From: Ranitomeya variabilis
Taxonomy: Eukaryota > Chordata > Amphibia > Anura > Dendrobatidae
Direction of reading: 5' to 3'
Assembly (NCBI RefSeq): GCF_051348905.1
Contig: NC_135232.1
Location: 832,380,888 to 832,444,887, forward strand
DNA: 64,000 nucleotides
Shown here: piece by piece, positions 43,679-54,413 of the stretch
How positions within the stretch are numbered: the stretch's first letter is position 1
Layout: each line of letters opens with the position of its first letter
The notes under the pieces: model-generated
What the model saw: only the letters and a program-made list of their open reading frames with translations
The model's database searches: none
Told to the model about the DNA's origin: nothing
Made by a program: the position numbers and the translations under genes

Positions 43679-44129
43679 AGCTTTTCCTAATATGGCTAGA
43701 AAGCTTTAGCAAACACACTCACGCTTAGTAGTGTCGTCAAGACTTGCAATGAATCTTTGACGCTTAAACTGGCTTCTTTGCCAGGTCACATAGCAGGACA
43801 AGGCTTTTTGCCGCGGCAGATTCTTTCTTTTAACAAACTTTGCACAAATCAATAGCACAGGCAAATATAGGAAACTTTCTCTAGCCTGATTAAAGTGGGA
43901 AATGTGCAACAGCTTTGCATTAAGGACAAGCTTCAGAGTCTCTACTTGGTATCATCAGAAAACCGAGTTGGAGTGTCGTGCCGGAAGCTTGAATAGGTCA
44001 GCTGATGTATCTCTAAGAATTCACAGAGTTTTTTTCTCAAGGTGGTTCAGTGATTTGAATAAATGCCAACCCTTGTCTGCAAAAATCTTGACCCGTTTCC
44101 TGCAAGTTTCTGAAAGTGGTGCTAATAAC

Positions 44130-44201
44130 GGGGATGTAGCTCAGTGGTAGAGCGCACGCTTTGCATGTGTGAGGCCCCGGGTTCAATCCCCGGCATCTCC
44201 A
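44130..44201 (+). tRNA. trnaa-ugc: tRNA-Ala (TGC), gene 1, monomer 55
   Basis: Consensus gene downstream of a 69 bp deleted spacer. Confidence 0.96.
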
Positions 44202-44328
44202 TGGCCTGGGTTTACGTGCAAAGGACGCACTTCCTACAGGTGACTACTTTTCCTTCTCCTTATGTGGTTCCTGCAGTCACTCGGTGAAAGAATTACTTGT
44301 CAGTGCTCCATCCCACTAGGAGACTTTT

Positions 44329-44400
44329 GGGGATGTAGCTCAGTGGTAGAGTGCATGCTTCGCATGTATGAGGTCCTGGGTTCAACCCCCAGCATCTCTA
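44329..44400 (+). tRNA. trnaa-cgc: tRNA-Ala (CGC), gene 2, monomer 55
   Basis: C25U and C72U. Confidence 0.87.
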
Positions 44401-44920
44401 AACTTTTCCTAATATAGCTAGAAAGCTTTAGCAAAGACACTCACGCTTAGTAGTGTCGTCAAGACTCGCAAGGAATCTTTGACGCTTAAACCGGCTTCTT
44501 TGCAAGGTCAATTAGCAGGACGAGGCTTTTTGCCGCGGCAGATTCTAAAGACTGCATGCAACCTGAGGCAAGGGCAACACTTTACCACCCAGTAAAATGT
44601 TTTCAATGGGAACTGGACTTTCAACAAACTGTGCACAAATCAATAGCACAGGCAAATATAGGAAACTTTCTCTAGCCTGATTAAAGTGGGAAATGTGCAA
44701 CAGCTTTGCATTAAGGACAAGCTTCAGAGTCTCTACTTGGTATCATCAGAAAACCGAGTTGGAGTGTCGTGCCGGAAGCTTGAATAGGTCAGCTGATGTA
44801 TCTCTAAGAATTCACAGAGTTTTTTTCTCAAGGTGGTTCAGCGATTTGAATAAATGCCAACCCTTGTCTGCAAAAATCTTGACCCGTTTCCTGCAAGTTT
44901 CTGAAAGTGGTGCAAATAAC

Positions 44921-44992
44921 GGGGATGTAGCTCAGTGGTAGAGCGCATGCTTCGCATGTATGAGGTCCTGGGTTCAACCCCCAGCATCTCCA
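44921..44992 (+). tRNA. trnaa-cgc: Hybrid tRNA-Ala (CGC), gene 1/gene 2 fusion, monomer 56
   Basis: Second copy of the fused gene, exactly 2894 bp after the first. Confidence 0.95.
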
Positions 44993-45512
44993 AACTTTGC
45001 CTAATATGGCTAGAAAGCTTTAGCAAACACACTCACACTTAGTAGTGTCGTCAAGACTCGCAAGGAATCTTTGACGCTTAAACTGGCTTCTTTGCCAGGT
45101 CACATAGCAGGACGAGGCTTTTTGCCGCGGCAGATTCTAAAGACTGCATGCAACCTAAGGCAAGGGCAACACTTTACCACCCAGTAAAATGTTTTCAATG
45201 GGAACTGGACTTTCAACAAACTTTGCACAAATCAATAGCACACGCAAATATAGGAAACTTTCTCTAGCCTGATTAAAGTGGGAAATGTGCAACAGCTTTG
45301 CATTAAGGACAAGCTTCAGAGTCTCTACTTGGTATCATCAGAAAACCGAGTTGGAGTGTCGTGCCGGAAGCTTGAATAGGTCAGCTGATGTATCTCTAAG
45401 AATTCACAGAGTTTTTTTCTCAAGGTGGTTCAGCGATTTGAATAAATGCCAACCCTTGTCTGCAAAAATCTTGACCCGTTTCCTGCAAGTTTCTTAAAGT
45501 GGTGCTAATAAC

Positions 45513-45584
45513 GGGGATGTAGCTCAGTGGTAGAGCGCACGCTTTGCATGTGTGAGGCCCCGGGTTCAATCCCCGGCATCTCCA
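45513..45584 (+). tRNA. trnaa-ugc: tRNA-Ala (TGC), gene 1, monomer 57
   Basis: Consensus. Confidence 0.96.
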
Positions 45585-45711
45585 TGGCCTGGGTTTACGT
45601 GCAAAGGACGCACTTCCTACAGGTGACTACTTTTCCTTCTCCTTATGTGGTTCCTGCAGTCACTCGGTGAAAGAATTACTTGTCAGTGCTCAATCCCACT
45701 AGGAGACTTTT

Positions 45712-45783
45712 GGGGATGTAGCTCAGTGGTAGAGCGCATGCTTCGCATGTATGAGGTCCTGGGTTCAACCCCCAGCATCTCCA
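45712..45783 (+). tRNA. trnaa-cgc: tRNA-Ala (CGC), gene 2, monomer 57
   Basis: Consensus. Confidence 0.97.
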
Positions 45784-46301
45784 AGCTTTTCCTAATATGG
45801 CTAGAAAGCTTTAGCAAACACACTCACGCTTAGTAGTGTCGTCAAGACTTGCAAGGAATCTTTGACGCTTAAACTGGCTTCTTTGCCAGGACACATAGCA
45901 GGACAAGGCTTTTTGCCGCGGCAGATTCTAAAGACTGCATGCAACCTAAGGCAAGGGCAACACTTTACCACCCAGTAAAATGTTTTCAATGGGAACTGGA
46001 CTTTCAACAAACTTTGCACAAATCAATAGCACAGGCAAATATAGGAAACTTTCTCTAGCCTGATTAAAGTGGGAAATGTGCAATAGCTTTGCATTAAGGA
46101 CAAGCTTCAGAGTCTCTACTTGGTATCATCAGAAAACCGAGTTGGAGTGTCGTGCCGGAAGCTTGAATAGGTCAGCTGATGTATCTCTAAGAATTCACAG
46201 TTTTTTTCTCAAGGTGGTTCAGCGATTTGAATAAATGCCAACCCTTGTCTGCAAAAATCTTGACCCGTTTCCTGCAAGTTTCTGAAAGTGGTGCAAATAA
46301 T

Positions 46302-46373
46302 GGGGATGTAGCTCAGTGGTAGAGCGCATGCTTTGCATGTGTGAGGCCCCGGGTTCAATCCCCGGCATCTCCA
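46302..46373 (+). tRNA. trnaa-ugc: tRNA-Ala (TGC), gene 1, monomer 58
   Basis: C29U gives a U29:G41 wobble in the anticodon stem. Confidence 0.93.
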
Positions 46374-46500
46374 TGGCCTGGGTTTACGTGCAAAGGACGC
46401 ACTTCCTACAGGTGACTACTTTTCCTTCTCCTTATGTGGTTCCTGCAGTCACTCGGTGAAAGAATTACTTGTCAGTGCTCAATCCCACTAGGAGACTTTT

Positions 46501-46572
46501 GGGGATGTAGCTCAGTGGTAGAGCGCATGCTTCGCATGTATGAGGTCCTGGGTTCAACCCCCAGCATCTCCA
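46501..46572 (+). tRNA. trnaa-cgc: tRNA-Ala (CGC), gene 2, monomer 58
   Basis: Consensus. Confidence 0.97.
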
Positions 46573-47023
46573 AGCTTTTCCTAATATGGCTAGAAAGCTT
46601 TAGCAAACACACTCACGCTTAGTAGTGTCGTCAAGACTTGCAATGAATCTTTGACGCTTAAACTGGCTTCTTTGCCAGGTCACATAGCAGGACAAGGCTT
46701 TTTGCCGCGGCAGATTCTTTCTTTTAACAAACTTTGCACAAATCAATAGCACAGGCAAATATAGGAAACTTTCTCTAGCCTGATTAAAGTGGGAAATGTG
46801 CAACAGCTTTGCATTAAGGACAAGCTTCAGAGTCTCTACTTGGTATCATCAGAAAACCGAGTTGGAGTGTCGTGCCGGAAGCTTGAATAGGTCAGCTGAT
46901 GTATCTCTAAGAATTCACAGAGTTTTTTTCTCAAGGTGGTTCAGTGATTTGAATAAATGCCAACCCTTGTCTGCAAAAATCTTGACCCATTTCCTGCAAG
47001 TTTCTGAAAGTGGTGCTAATAAC

Positions 47024-47095
47024 GGGGATGTAGCTCAGTGGTAGAGCGCACGCTTTGCATGTGTGAGGCCCCGGGTTCAATCCCCGGCATCTCCA
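47024..47095 (+). tRNA. trnaa-ugc: tRNA-Ala (TGC), gene 1, monomer 59
   Basis: Consensus gene downstream of the third 69 bp deleted spacer of the block. Confidence 0.96.
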
Positions 47096-47222
47096 TGTCC
47101 TGGGTTTACGTGCAAAGGACGCACTTCCTACAGGTGACTACTTTTCCTTCTCCTTATGTGGTTCCTGCAGTCACTCGGTGAAAGAATTACTTGTCAGTGC
47201 TCCATCCCACTAGGAGACTTTT

Positions 47223-47294
47223 GGGGATGTAGCTCAGTGGTAGAGTGCATGCTTCACATGTATGAGGTCCTGGGTTCAACCCCCAGCATCTCTA
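47223..47294 (+). tRNA. trnav-cac: Ala-type tRNA with Val anticodon (CAC), gene 2, monomer 59
   Basis: C25U and C72U as in monomers 51 and 55, but with CAC where they have CGC. An independent, recent anticodon change. Confidence 0.82.
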
Positions 47295-47814
47295 AACTTT
47301 TCCTAATATAGCTAGAAAGCTTTAGCAAAGACACTCACGCTTAGTAGTGTCGTCAAGACTCGCAAGGAATCTTTGACGCTTAAACCGGCTTCTTTGCCAG
47401 GTCAATTAGCAGGACGAGGCTTTTTGCCGCGGCAGATTCTAAAGACTGCATGCAACCTAAGGCAAGGGCAACACTTTACCACCCAGTAAAATGTTTTCAA
47501 TGGGAACTGGACTTTCAACAAACTTTGCACAAATCAATAGCACAGGCAAATATAGGAAACTTTCTCTAGCCTGATTAAAGTGGGAAATGTGCAATAGCTT
47601 TGCATTAAGGACAAGCTTCAGAGTCTCTACTTGGTATCATCAGAAAACCGAGTTGGAGTGTCGTGCCGGAAGCTTGAATAGGTCAGCTGATGTATCTCTA
47701 AGAATTCACAGAGTTTTTTTCTCAAGGTGGTTCAGCGATTTGAATAAATGCCAACCCTTGTCTGCAAAAATCTTGACCCGTTTCCTGCAAGTTTCTGAAA
47801 GCGGTGCAAATAAC

Positions 47815-47886
47815 GGGGATGTAGCTCAGTGGTAGAGCGCACGCATTGCATGTGTGAGGCCCCGGGTTCAATCCCCGCCATCTCCA
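47815..47886 (+). tRNA. trnaa-ugc: tRNA-Ala (TGC), gene 1, monomer 60
   Basis: A32 plus G65C. Confidence 0.85.
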
Positions 47887-48013
47887 TGGCCTGGGTTTAC
47901 GTGCAAAGGATGCACTTCCTACAGGTGACTACTTTTCCTTCTCCTTATGTGGTTCCTGCAGTCACTCGGTGAAAGAATTACTTGTCAGTGCTCCATCCCA
48001 CTGGGAGACTTTT

Positions 48014-48085
48014 GGGGATGTAGCTCAGTGGTAGAGCACATTCTTCGCATATATGAGGTCCTGGGTTCAACCCCCAGCATCTTCA
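48014..48085 (+). pseudogene. Decayed gene 2 tRNA-Ala (CGC), monomer 60
   Basis: Full length, but two anticodon-stem pairs are broken (G30U, G39A), with G26A and C71U as well. No TTTT downstream. Unlikely to work. Confidence 0.75.
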
Positions 48086-48605
48086 AACTTTGCCTAATAT
48101 GGCTAGAAAGCTTTAGCAAACACACTCACGCTTAGTAGTGTCGTCAAGACTCGCAAGGAATCTTTGACGCTTAAACTGGCTTCATTGCCAGGTCACATAG
48201 CAGGACGAGGCTTTTTGCCGTGGCAGATTCTAAAGACTGCATGCAACCTAAGGCAAGGGCAACACTTTACCACCCAGTAAAATGTTTTCAATGGGAACTG
48301 GACTTTCAACAAACTTTGCACAAATCAATAGCACAGGCAAATATAGGAAACTTTCTCTAGCCTGATTAAAGTGGGAAATGTGCAATAGCTTTGCATTAAG
48401 GACAAGCTTCAGAGTCTCTACTTGGTATCATCAGAAAACCGAGTTGGAGTGTCGTGCCGGAAGCTTGAATAGGTCAGCTGATGTATCTCTAAGAATTCAC
48501 TGAGTTTTTTTCTCAAGGTGGTTCAGCGATTTGAATAAATGCCAACCCTTGTCTGCAAAAATCTTGACCCGTTTCCTGCAAGTTTCTGAAAGTGGTGCAA
48601 ATAAC

Positions 48606-48677
48606 GGGGATGTAGCTCAGTGGTAGAGCGCATGCTTTGCATGTGTGAGGCCCCGGGTTCAATCCCTGGCATCTCCA
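48606..48677 (+). tRNA. trnaa-ugc: tRNA-Ala (TGC), gene 1, monomer 61
   Basis: C29U and C63U, both leaving wobble pairs. The same form recurs in monomer 71. Confidence 0.9.
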
Positions 48678-48804
48678 TGGCCTGGGTTTACGTGCAAAGG
48701 ACGCACTTCCTACAGGTGACTCCTTTTCCTTCTCCTTATGTGGTTCCTGCAGTCACTCGGTGAAAGAATTACTTGTCAGTGCTCCATCCCACTGGGAGAC
48801 TTTT

Positions 48805-48876
48805 GGGGATGTAGCTCAGTGGTAGAGCGCATGCTTCGCATGTATGAGGTCCTGGGTTCAACCCCCAGCATCTCCA
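48805..48876 (+). tRNA. trnaa-cgc: tRNA-Ala (CGC), gene 2, monomer 61
   Basis: Consensus. Confidence 0.97.
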
Positions 48877-49396
48877 AACTTTTCCTAATATAGCTAGAAA
48901 GCTTTAGCAAACACACTCACGCTTAGTAGTGTCGTCAAGACTCGCAAGGAATCTTTGACGCTTAAACTGGCTTCTTTGCCAGGTCACATAGCAGGACGAG
49001 GCTTTTTGCCGCGGCAGATTCTAAAGACTGCATGCAACCTAAGGCAAGGGCAACACTTTACCACCCAGTAAAATGTTTTCAATGGGAACTGGACTTTCAA
49101 CAAACTTTGCACAAATCAATAGCACAGGCAAATATAGGAAACTTTCTCTAGCCTGATTAAAGTGGGAAATGTGCAATAGCTTTGCATTAAGGACAAGCTT
49201 CAGATTCTCTACTTGGTATCATCAGAAAACCGAGTTGGAGTGTCGTGCCGGAAGCTTGAATAGGTCAGCTGATGTATCTCTAAGAATTCACAGAGTTTTT
49301 TTCTCAAGGTGGTTCAGCGATTTGAATAAATGCCAACCCTTGTCTGCAAAAATCTTGACCCGTTTCCTGCAAGTTTCTGAAAGTGGTGCTAATAAC

Positions 49397-49468
49397 GGGG
49401 ATGTAGCTCAGTGGTAGAGCGCACGCTTTGCATGTGTGAGGCCCCGGGTTCAATCCCCGGCATCTCCA
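49397..49468 (+). tRNA. trnaa-ugc: tRNA-Ala (TGC), gene 1, monomer 62
   Basis: Consensus. Confidence 0.96.
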
Positions 49469-49595
49469 TGGCCTGGGTTTACGTGCAAAGGACGCACTTC
49501 CTACAGGTGACTACTTTTCCTTCTCCTTATGTGGTTCCTGCAGTCACTCGGTGAAAGAATTACTTGTCAGTGCTCCATCCCACTGGGAGACTTTT

Positions 49596-49667
49596 GGGGA
49601 TGTAGCTCAGTGGTAGAGCACATGCTTCGCATGTATGAGGTCCTGGGTTCAACCCCCAGCATCTCCA
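49596..49667 (+). tRNA. trnaa-cgc: tRNA-Ala (CGC), gene 2, monomer 62
   Basis: G26A. No TTTT downstream. Confidence 0.92.
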
Positions 49668-50187
49668 AACTTTGCCTAATATGGCTAGAAAGCTTTAGCA
49701 AACACACTCACGCTTAGTAGTGTCGTCAAGACTCGCAAGGAATCTTTGACGCTTAAACTGGCTTCATTGCCAGGTCACATAGCAGGACGAGGCTTTTTGC
49801 CGCGGCAGATTCTAAAGACTGCATGCAACCTAAGGCAAGGGCAACACTTTACCACCCAGTAAAATGTTTTCAATGGGAACTGGACTTTCAACAAACTTTG
49901 CACAAATCAATAGCACAGGCAAATATAGGAAACTTTCTCTAGCCTGATTAAAGTGGGAAATGTGCAATAGCTTTGCATTAAGGACAAGCTTCAGAGTCTC
50001 TACTTGGTATCATCAGAAAACCGAGTTGGAGTGTCGTGCCGGAAGCTTGAATAGGTCAGCTGATTTATCTCTAAGAATTCACAGAGTTTTTTTCTCAAGG
50101 TGGTTCAGCGATTTGAATAAATGCCAACCCTTGTCTGCAAAAATCTTGACCCGTTTCCTGCAAGTTTCTGAAAGTGGTGCTAATAAC

Positions 50188-50259
50188 GGGGATGTAGCTC
50201 AGTGGTAGAGCGCACGCCTTGCATGTGTGAGGCCCCGTGTTAAATCCCCGGCATCTCCA
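50188..50259 (+). pseudogene. Decayed gene 1 tRNA-Ala (TGC), monomer 63
   Basis: Full length with C32, but G52U breaks the T stem and C56A removes the invariant T-loop C that contacts G19. The B box is damaged by the same changes. Confidence 0.75.
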
Positions 50260-50386
50260 TGGCCTGGTTTTACGTGCAAAGGACGCACTTACTACTGGTG
50301 ACTACTTTTCCTTCTCCTTAGGTGGTTCCTGCAGTCACTCGGTGAAAGAATTACTTGTCAGTGCTCCATCCCACTGGGAGACTTTT

Positions 50387-50458
50387 GGGGATGTAGCTCA
50401 GTGATAGAGTGCATGCTTCGCATGTATGAGGTCCTGGGTTCAACCCCCAGCATCTCCA
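50387..50458 (+). tRNA. trnaa-cgc: tRNA-Ala (CGC), gene 2, monomer 63
   Basis: C25U and G19A. The latter alters the conserved D-loop GG and the A box. Confidence 0.8.
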
Positions 50459-50979
50459 AACTTTTCCTAATATGGCTAGAAAGCTTTAGCAAACACACTC
50501 ACGCTTAGTAGTGTCGTCAAGACTCGCAAGTAATCTTTGACGCTTAAACTGGCTTCTTTGCCAGGTCACATAGCAGGACGAGGCTTTTTGCCGCGGCAGA
50601 TTCTAAAGACTGCATGCAACCTAAGGCAAGGGCAACACTTTACCACCCAGTAAAATGTTTTCAATGGGAACTGGACTTTCAACAAACTTTGCACAAATCA
50701 ATAGCACAGGCAAATATAGGAAACTTTCTCTAGCCTGATTAAAGTGGGAAATGTGCAATAGCTTTGCATTAAGGACAAGCTTCAGAGTCTCTACTTGGTA
50801 TCATCAGAAAACCGAGTTGGAGTGTCGTGCCGGAAGCTTGAATAGGTCAGCTGATGTATCTCTAAGAATTCACAGAGTTTTTTTCCTCAAGGTGGTTCAG
50901 CGATTTGAATAAATGCCAACCCTTGTCTGCAAAAATCTTGACCCGTTTCCTGCAAGTTTCTGAAAGTGGTGCAAATAAC

Positions 50980-51051
50980 GGGGATGTAGCTCAGTGGTGG
51001 AGTGCACGCTTTGCATGTGTGAGGCCCTGGGTTCAATCCCCGGCATCTCCA
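50980..51051 (+). tRNA. trnaa-ugc: tRNA-Ala (TGC), gene 1, monomer 64
   Basis: A21G and C25U, plus C50U (wobble in the T stem). Confidence 0.86.
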
Positions 51052-51177
51052 TGGCCTGGGTTTACGTGCAAAGGACGCACTTCCTACAGGTGACTACTTT
51101 TCCTTCTCCTTATGTGGTTCCTGCAGTCACTCGGTGAAAGAATTATTGTCAGTGCTCCATCCCACTAGGAGACTTTT

Positions 51178-51249
51178 GGGGATGTAGCTCAGTGGTAGAG
51201 CGCATGCTTCGCATGTATGAGGTCCTGGGTTCAACCCCCAGCATCTCCA
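51178..51249 (+). tRNA. trnaa-cgc: tRNA-Ala (CGC), gene 2, monomer 64
   Basis: Consensus. Confidence 0.97.
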
Positions 51250-51769
51250 AACTTTTCCTAATATGGCTAGAAAGCTTTAGCAAACACACTCACGCTTAGT
51301 AGTGTCGTCAAGACTTGCAAGGAATCTTTGACGCTTAAACTGGCTTCTTTGCCAGGTCACATAGCAGGACGAGGCTTTTTGCCGCGGCAGATTCTAAAGA
51401 CTGCATGCAACCTAAGGCAAGGGCAACACTTTACCACCCAGTAAAATGTTTTCAATGGGAACTGGACTTTCAACAAACTTTGCACAAATCAATAGCACAG
51501 GCAAATATAGGAAACTTTCTCTAGCCTGATTAAAGTGGGAAATGTGCAATAGCTTTGCATTAAGGACAAGCTTCAGAGTCTCTACTTGGTATCATCAGAA
51601 AACCGAGTTGGAGTGTCGTGCCGGAAGCTTGAATAGGTCAGCTGATGTATCTCTAAGAATTCACAGAGTTTTTTTCTCAAGGTGGTTCAGCGATTTGAAT
51701 AAATGCCAACCCTTGTCTGCAAAAATCTTGACCCGTTTCCTGCAAGTTTCTGAAAGTGGTGCAAATAAC

Positions 51770-51842
51770 GGGGATGTAGCTCAGTGGTAGAGCGCACGCT
51801 TTGCATGTGTGAGGCCCCGGGTTCAATCCCCGTGCATCTCCA
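51770..51842 (+). tRNA. trnaa-ugc: tRNA-Ala (TGC), gene 1, monomer 65, one-base insertion
   Basis: 73 nt: one T is inserted in the 3' strand of the T stem (CCGTGC for CCGGC), bulging the T/acceptor junction. Boxes intact. Function doubtful. Confidence 0.75.
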
Positions 51843-51968
51843 TGGCCTGGGTTTATGTGCAAAGGACGCACTTCCTACAGGTGACTACTTTTCCTTCTCC
51901 TTATGTGGTTCCTGCAGTCACTCGGTGAAATAATTATTGTCAGTGCTCCATCCCACTAGGAGACTTTT

Positions 51969-52040
51969 GGGGATGTAGCTCAGTGGTAGAGCGCGTGCTT
52001 CGCATGTATGAGGTCCTGGGTTCAACCCCCAGCATCTCCA
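51969..52040 (+). tRNA. trnaa-cgc: tRNA-Ala (CGC), gene 2, monomer 65
   Basis: A28G gives a G28:U42 wobble. Confidence 0.93.
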
Positions 52041-52560
52041 AACTTTTCCTAATATGGCTAGAAAGCTTTAGCAAACAAACTCACGCTTAGTAGTGTCGTC
52101 AAGACTTGCAAGGAATCTTTGACGCTTAAACTGGATTCTTTGCCAGGTCACATAGCAGGACGAGGCTTTTTGCCGCGGCAGATTCTAAAGACTGCATGCA
52201 ACCTAAGGCAAGGGCAACACTTTACCACCCAGTAAAATGTTTTCAATGGGAACTGGACTTTCAACAAACTTTGCACAAATCAATAGCACAGGCAAATATA
52301 GGAAACTTTCTCTAGCCTGATTAAAGTGGGAAATGTGCAATAGCTTTGCATTAAGGACAAGCTTCAGAGTCTCTACTTGGTATCATCAGAAAACCGAGTT
52401 GGAGTGTCGTGCCGGAAGCTTGAATAGGTCAGCTGATGTATCTCTAAGAATTCACAGAGTTTTTTTCTCAAGGTGGTTCAGCGATTTGAATAAATGCCAA
52501 CCCTTGTCTGCAAAAATCTTGACCCGTTTCCTGCAAGTTTCTGAAAGTGGTGCAAATAAC

Positions 52561-52632
52561 GGGGATGTAGCTCAGTGGTAGAGCGCACGCTTTGCATGTG
52601 TGAGGCCCCGGGTTCAATCCCCGGCATCTCCA
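52561..52632 (+). tRNA. trnaa-ugc: tRNA-Ala (TGC), gene 1, monomer 66
   Basis: Consensus. Confidence 0.96.
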
Positions 52633-52759
52633 TGGCCTGGGTTTACGTGCAAAGGACGCACTTCCTACAGGTGACTACTTTTCCTTCTCCTTATGTGGTT
52701 CCTGCAGTCACTCAGTGAAAGAATTACTTGTCAGTGCTCCATCCCACTTGGAGACTTTT

Positions 52760-52831
52760 GGGGATGTAACTCAGTGGTAGAGCGCATGCTTCGCATGTAT
52801 GAGGTCCTGGGTTCGACCCCCAGCATCTCCA
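52760..52831 (+). tRNA. trnaa-cgc: tRNA-Ala (CGC), gene 2, monomer 66
   Basis: G10A in the A box. G57 in the T loop, which is the usual vertebrate base. Confidence 0.87.
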
Positions 52832-53351
52832 AACTTTTCCTAATATGGCTAGAAAGCTTTAGCAAACACACTCACGCTTAGTAGTGTCGTCAAGACTCGC
52901 AAGGAATCTTTGACGCTTAAACTGGCTTCTTTGCCAGGTCACATAGCAGGACGAGGCTTTTTGCCGCGGCAGATTCTAAAGACTGCATGCAACCTAAGGC
53001 AAGGGCAACACTTTACCACCCAGTAAAATGTTTTCAATGGGAACTGGACTTTCAACAAACTTTGCACAAATCAATAGCACAGGCAAATATAGCAAACTTT
53101 CTCTAGCCTGATTAAAGTGGGAAATGTGCAACAGCTTTGCATTAAGGACAAGCTTCAGAGTCTCTACTTGGTATCATCAGAAAACCGAGTTGGAGTGTCG
53201 TGCCGGAAGCTTGAATAGGTCAGCTGATGTATCTCTAAGAATTCACAGAGTTTTTTTCTCAAGGTGGTTCAGCGATTTGAATAAATGCCAACCCTTGTCT
53301 GCAAAAATCTTGACCCATTTCCTGCAAGTTTCTGAAAGTGGTGCAAATAAC

Positions 53352-53423
53352 GGGGATGTAGCTCAGTGGTAGAGCGCACGCTTTGCATGTGTGAGTCCCC
53401 GGGTTCAATCCCCGGCATCTCCA
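53352..53423 (+). tRNA. trnaa-ugc: tRNA-Ala (TGC), gene 1, monomer 67
   Basis: One G-to-T change in the variable region, as in monomer 8. Confidence 0.92.
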
Positions 53424-53550
53424 TGGCCTGGGTCTATGTGCAAAGGACGCACTTCCTACAGGTGACTACTTTTCCTTCTCCTTATGTGGTTCCTGCAGTC
53501 ACTCGGTGAAAGAATTACTTGTCAGTGCTCCATCCCACTGGGAGACTTTT

Positions 53551-53622
53551 GGGGATGTATCTCAGTGGTAGAGCGCATGCTTCGCATGTAAGAGGTCCTG
53601 GGTTCAACCCCCAGCATCTCCA
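53551..53622 (+). tRNA. trnaa-cgc: tRNA-Ala (CGC), gene 2, monomer 67, weak
   Basis: G10U in the A box and U42A, which mismatches A28 in the anticodon stem. Probably a pseudogene. Confidence 0.7.
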
Positions 53623-54142
53623 AACTTTTCCTAATATGGCTAGAAAGCTTTAGCAAACACACTCACGCTTAGTAGTGTCGTCAAGACTCGCAAGGAATCT
53701 TTGACGCTTAAACTGGCTTCTTTGCCAGGTCACATAGCAGGACGAGGCTTTTTGCCGCGGCAGATTCTAAAGACTGCATGCAACCTAAGGCAAGGGCAAC
53801 ACTGTACCACCCAGTAAAATGTTTTCAATGGGAACTGGACTTTCAACAAACTTTGCACAAATCAATAGCACAGGCAAATATAGCAAACTTTCTCTAGCCT
53901 GATTAAAGTGGGAAATGTGCAACAGCTTTGCATTAAGGACAAGCTTCAGAGTCTCTACTTGGTATCATCAGAAAACCGAGTTGGAGTGTCGTGCCGGAAG
54001 CTTGAATAGGTCAGCTGATGTATCTCTAAGAATTCACAGAGTTTTTTTCTCAAGGTGGTTCAGCGATTTGAATAAATGCCAACCCTTGTCTGCAAAAATC
54101 TTGACCCATTTCCTGCAAGTTTCTGAAAGTGGTGCAAATAAC

Positions 54143-54214
54143 GGGGATGTAGCTCAGTGGTAGAGCGCACGCTTTGCATGTGTGAGGCCCCGGGTTCAAT
54201 CCCCGGCATCTCCA
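54143..54214 (+). tRNA. trnaa-ugc: tRNA-Ala (TGC), gene 1, monomer 68
   Basis: Consensus. Confidence 0.96.
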
Positions 54215-54341
54215 TGGCCTGGGTCTATGTACAAAGGACGCACTTCCTACAGGTGACTACTTTTCCTTCTCCTTATGTGGTTCCTGCAGTCACTCGGTGA
54301 AAGAATTACTTGTCAGTGCTCCATCCCACTGGGAGAGTTTT

Positions 54342-54413
54342 GGGGATGTATCTCAGGGGTAGAGCGCATGCTTCGCATGTAAGAGGTCCTGGGTTCAACC
54401 CCCAGCATCTCCA
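54342..54413 (+). tRNA. trnaa-cgc: tRNA-Ala (CGC), gene 2, monomer 68, weak
   Basis: G10U, U16G and U42A. Probably a pseudogene. Confidence 0.7.

Larger units (their letters stand above)
40063..47300 (+). repeat. Higher-order repeat of 2894 bp (four monomers), ~2.5 copies
   Basis: Units begin near 40063, 42957 and 45851. Each full unit has four monomers in the same order: one with a 2 bp spacer deletion, one with the 69 bp deletion, the 592 bp recombined monomer, and a full one. Marker variants (GTGATTTG in the spacer, C72U in gene 2, TCTTAAAG before gene 1) recur at exactly 2894 bp. The first ~60 bp of unit 1 and the third unit beyond about 47300 depart from the pattern. Confidence 0.9.
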
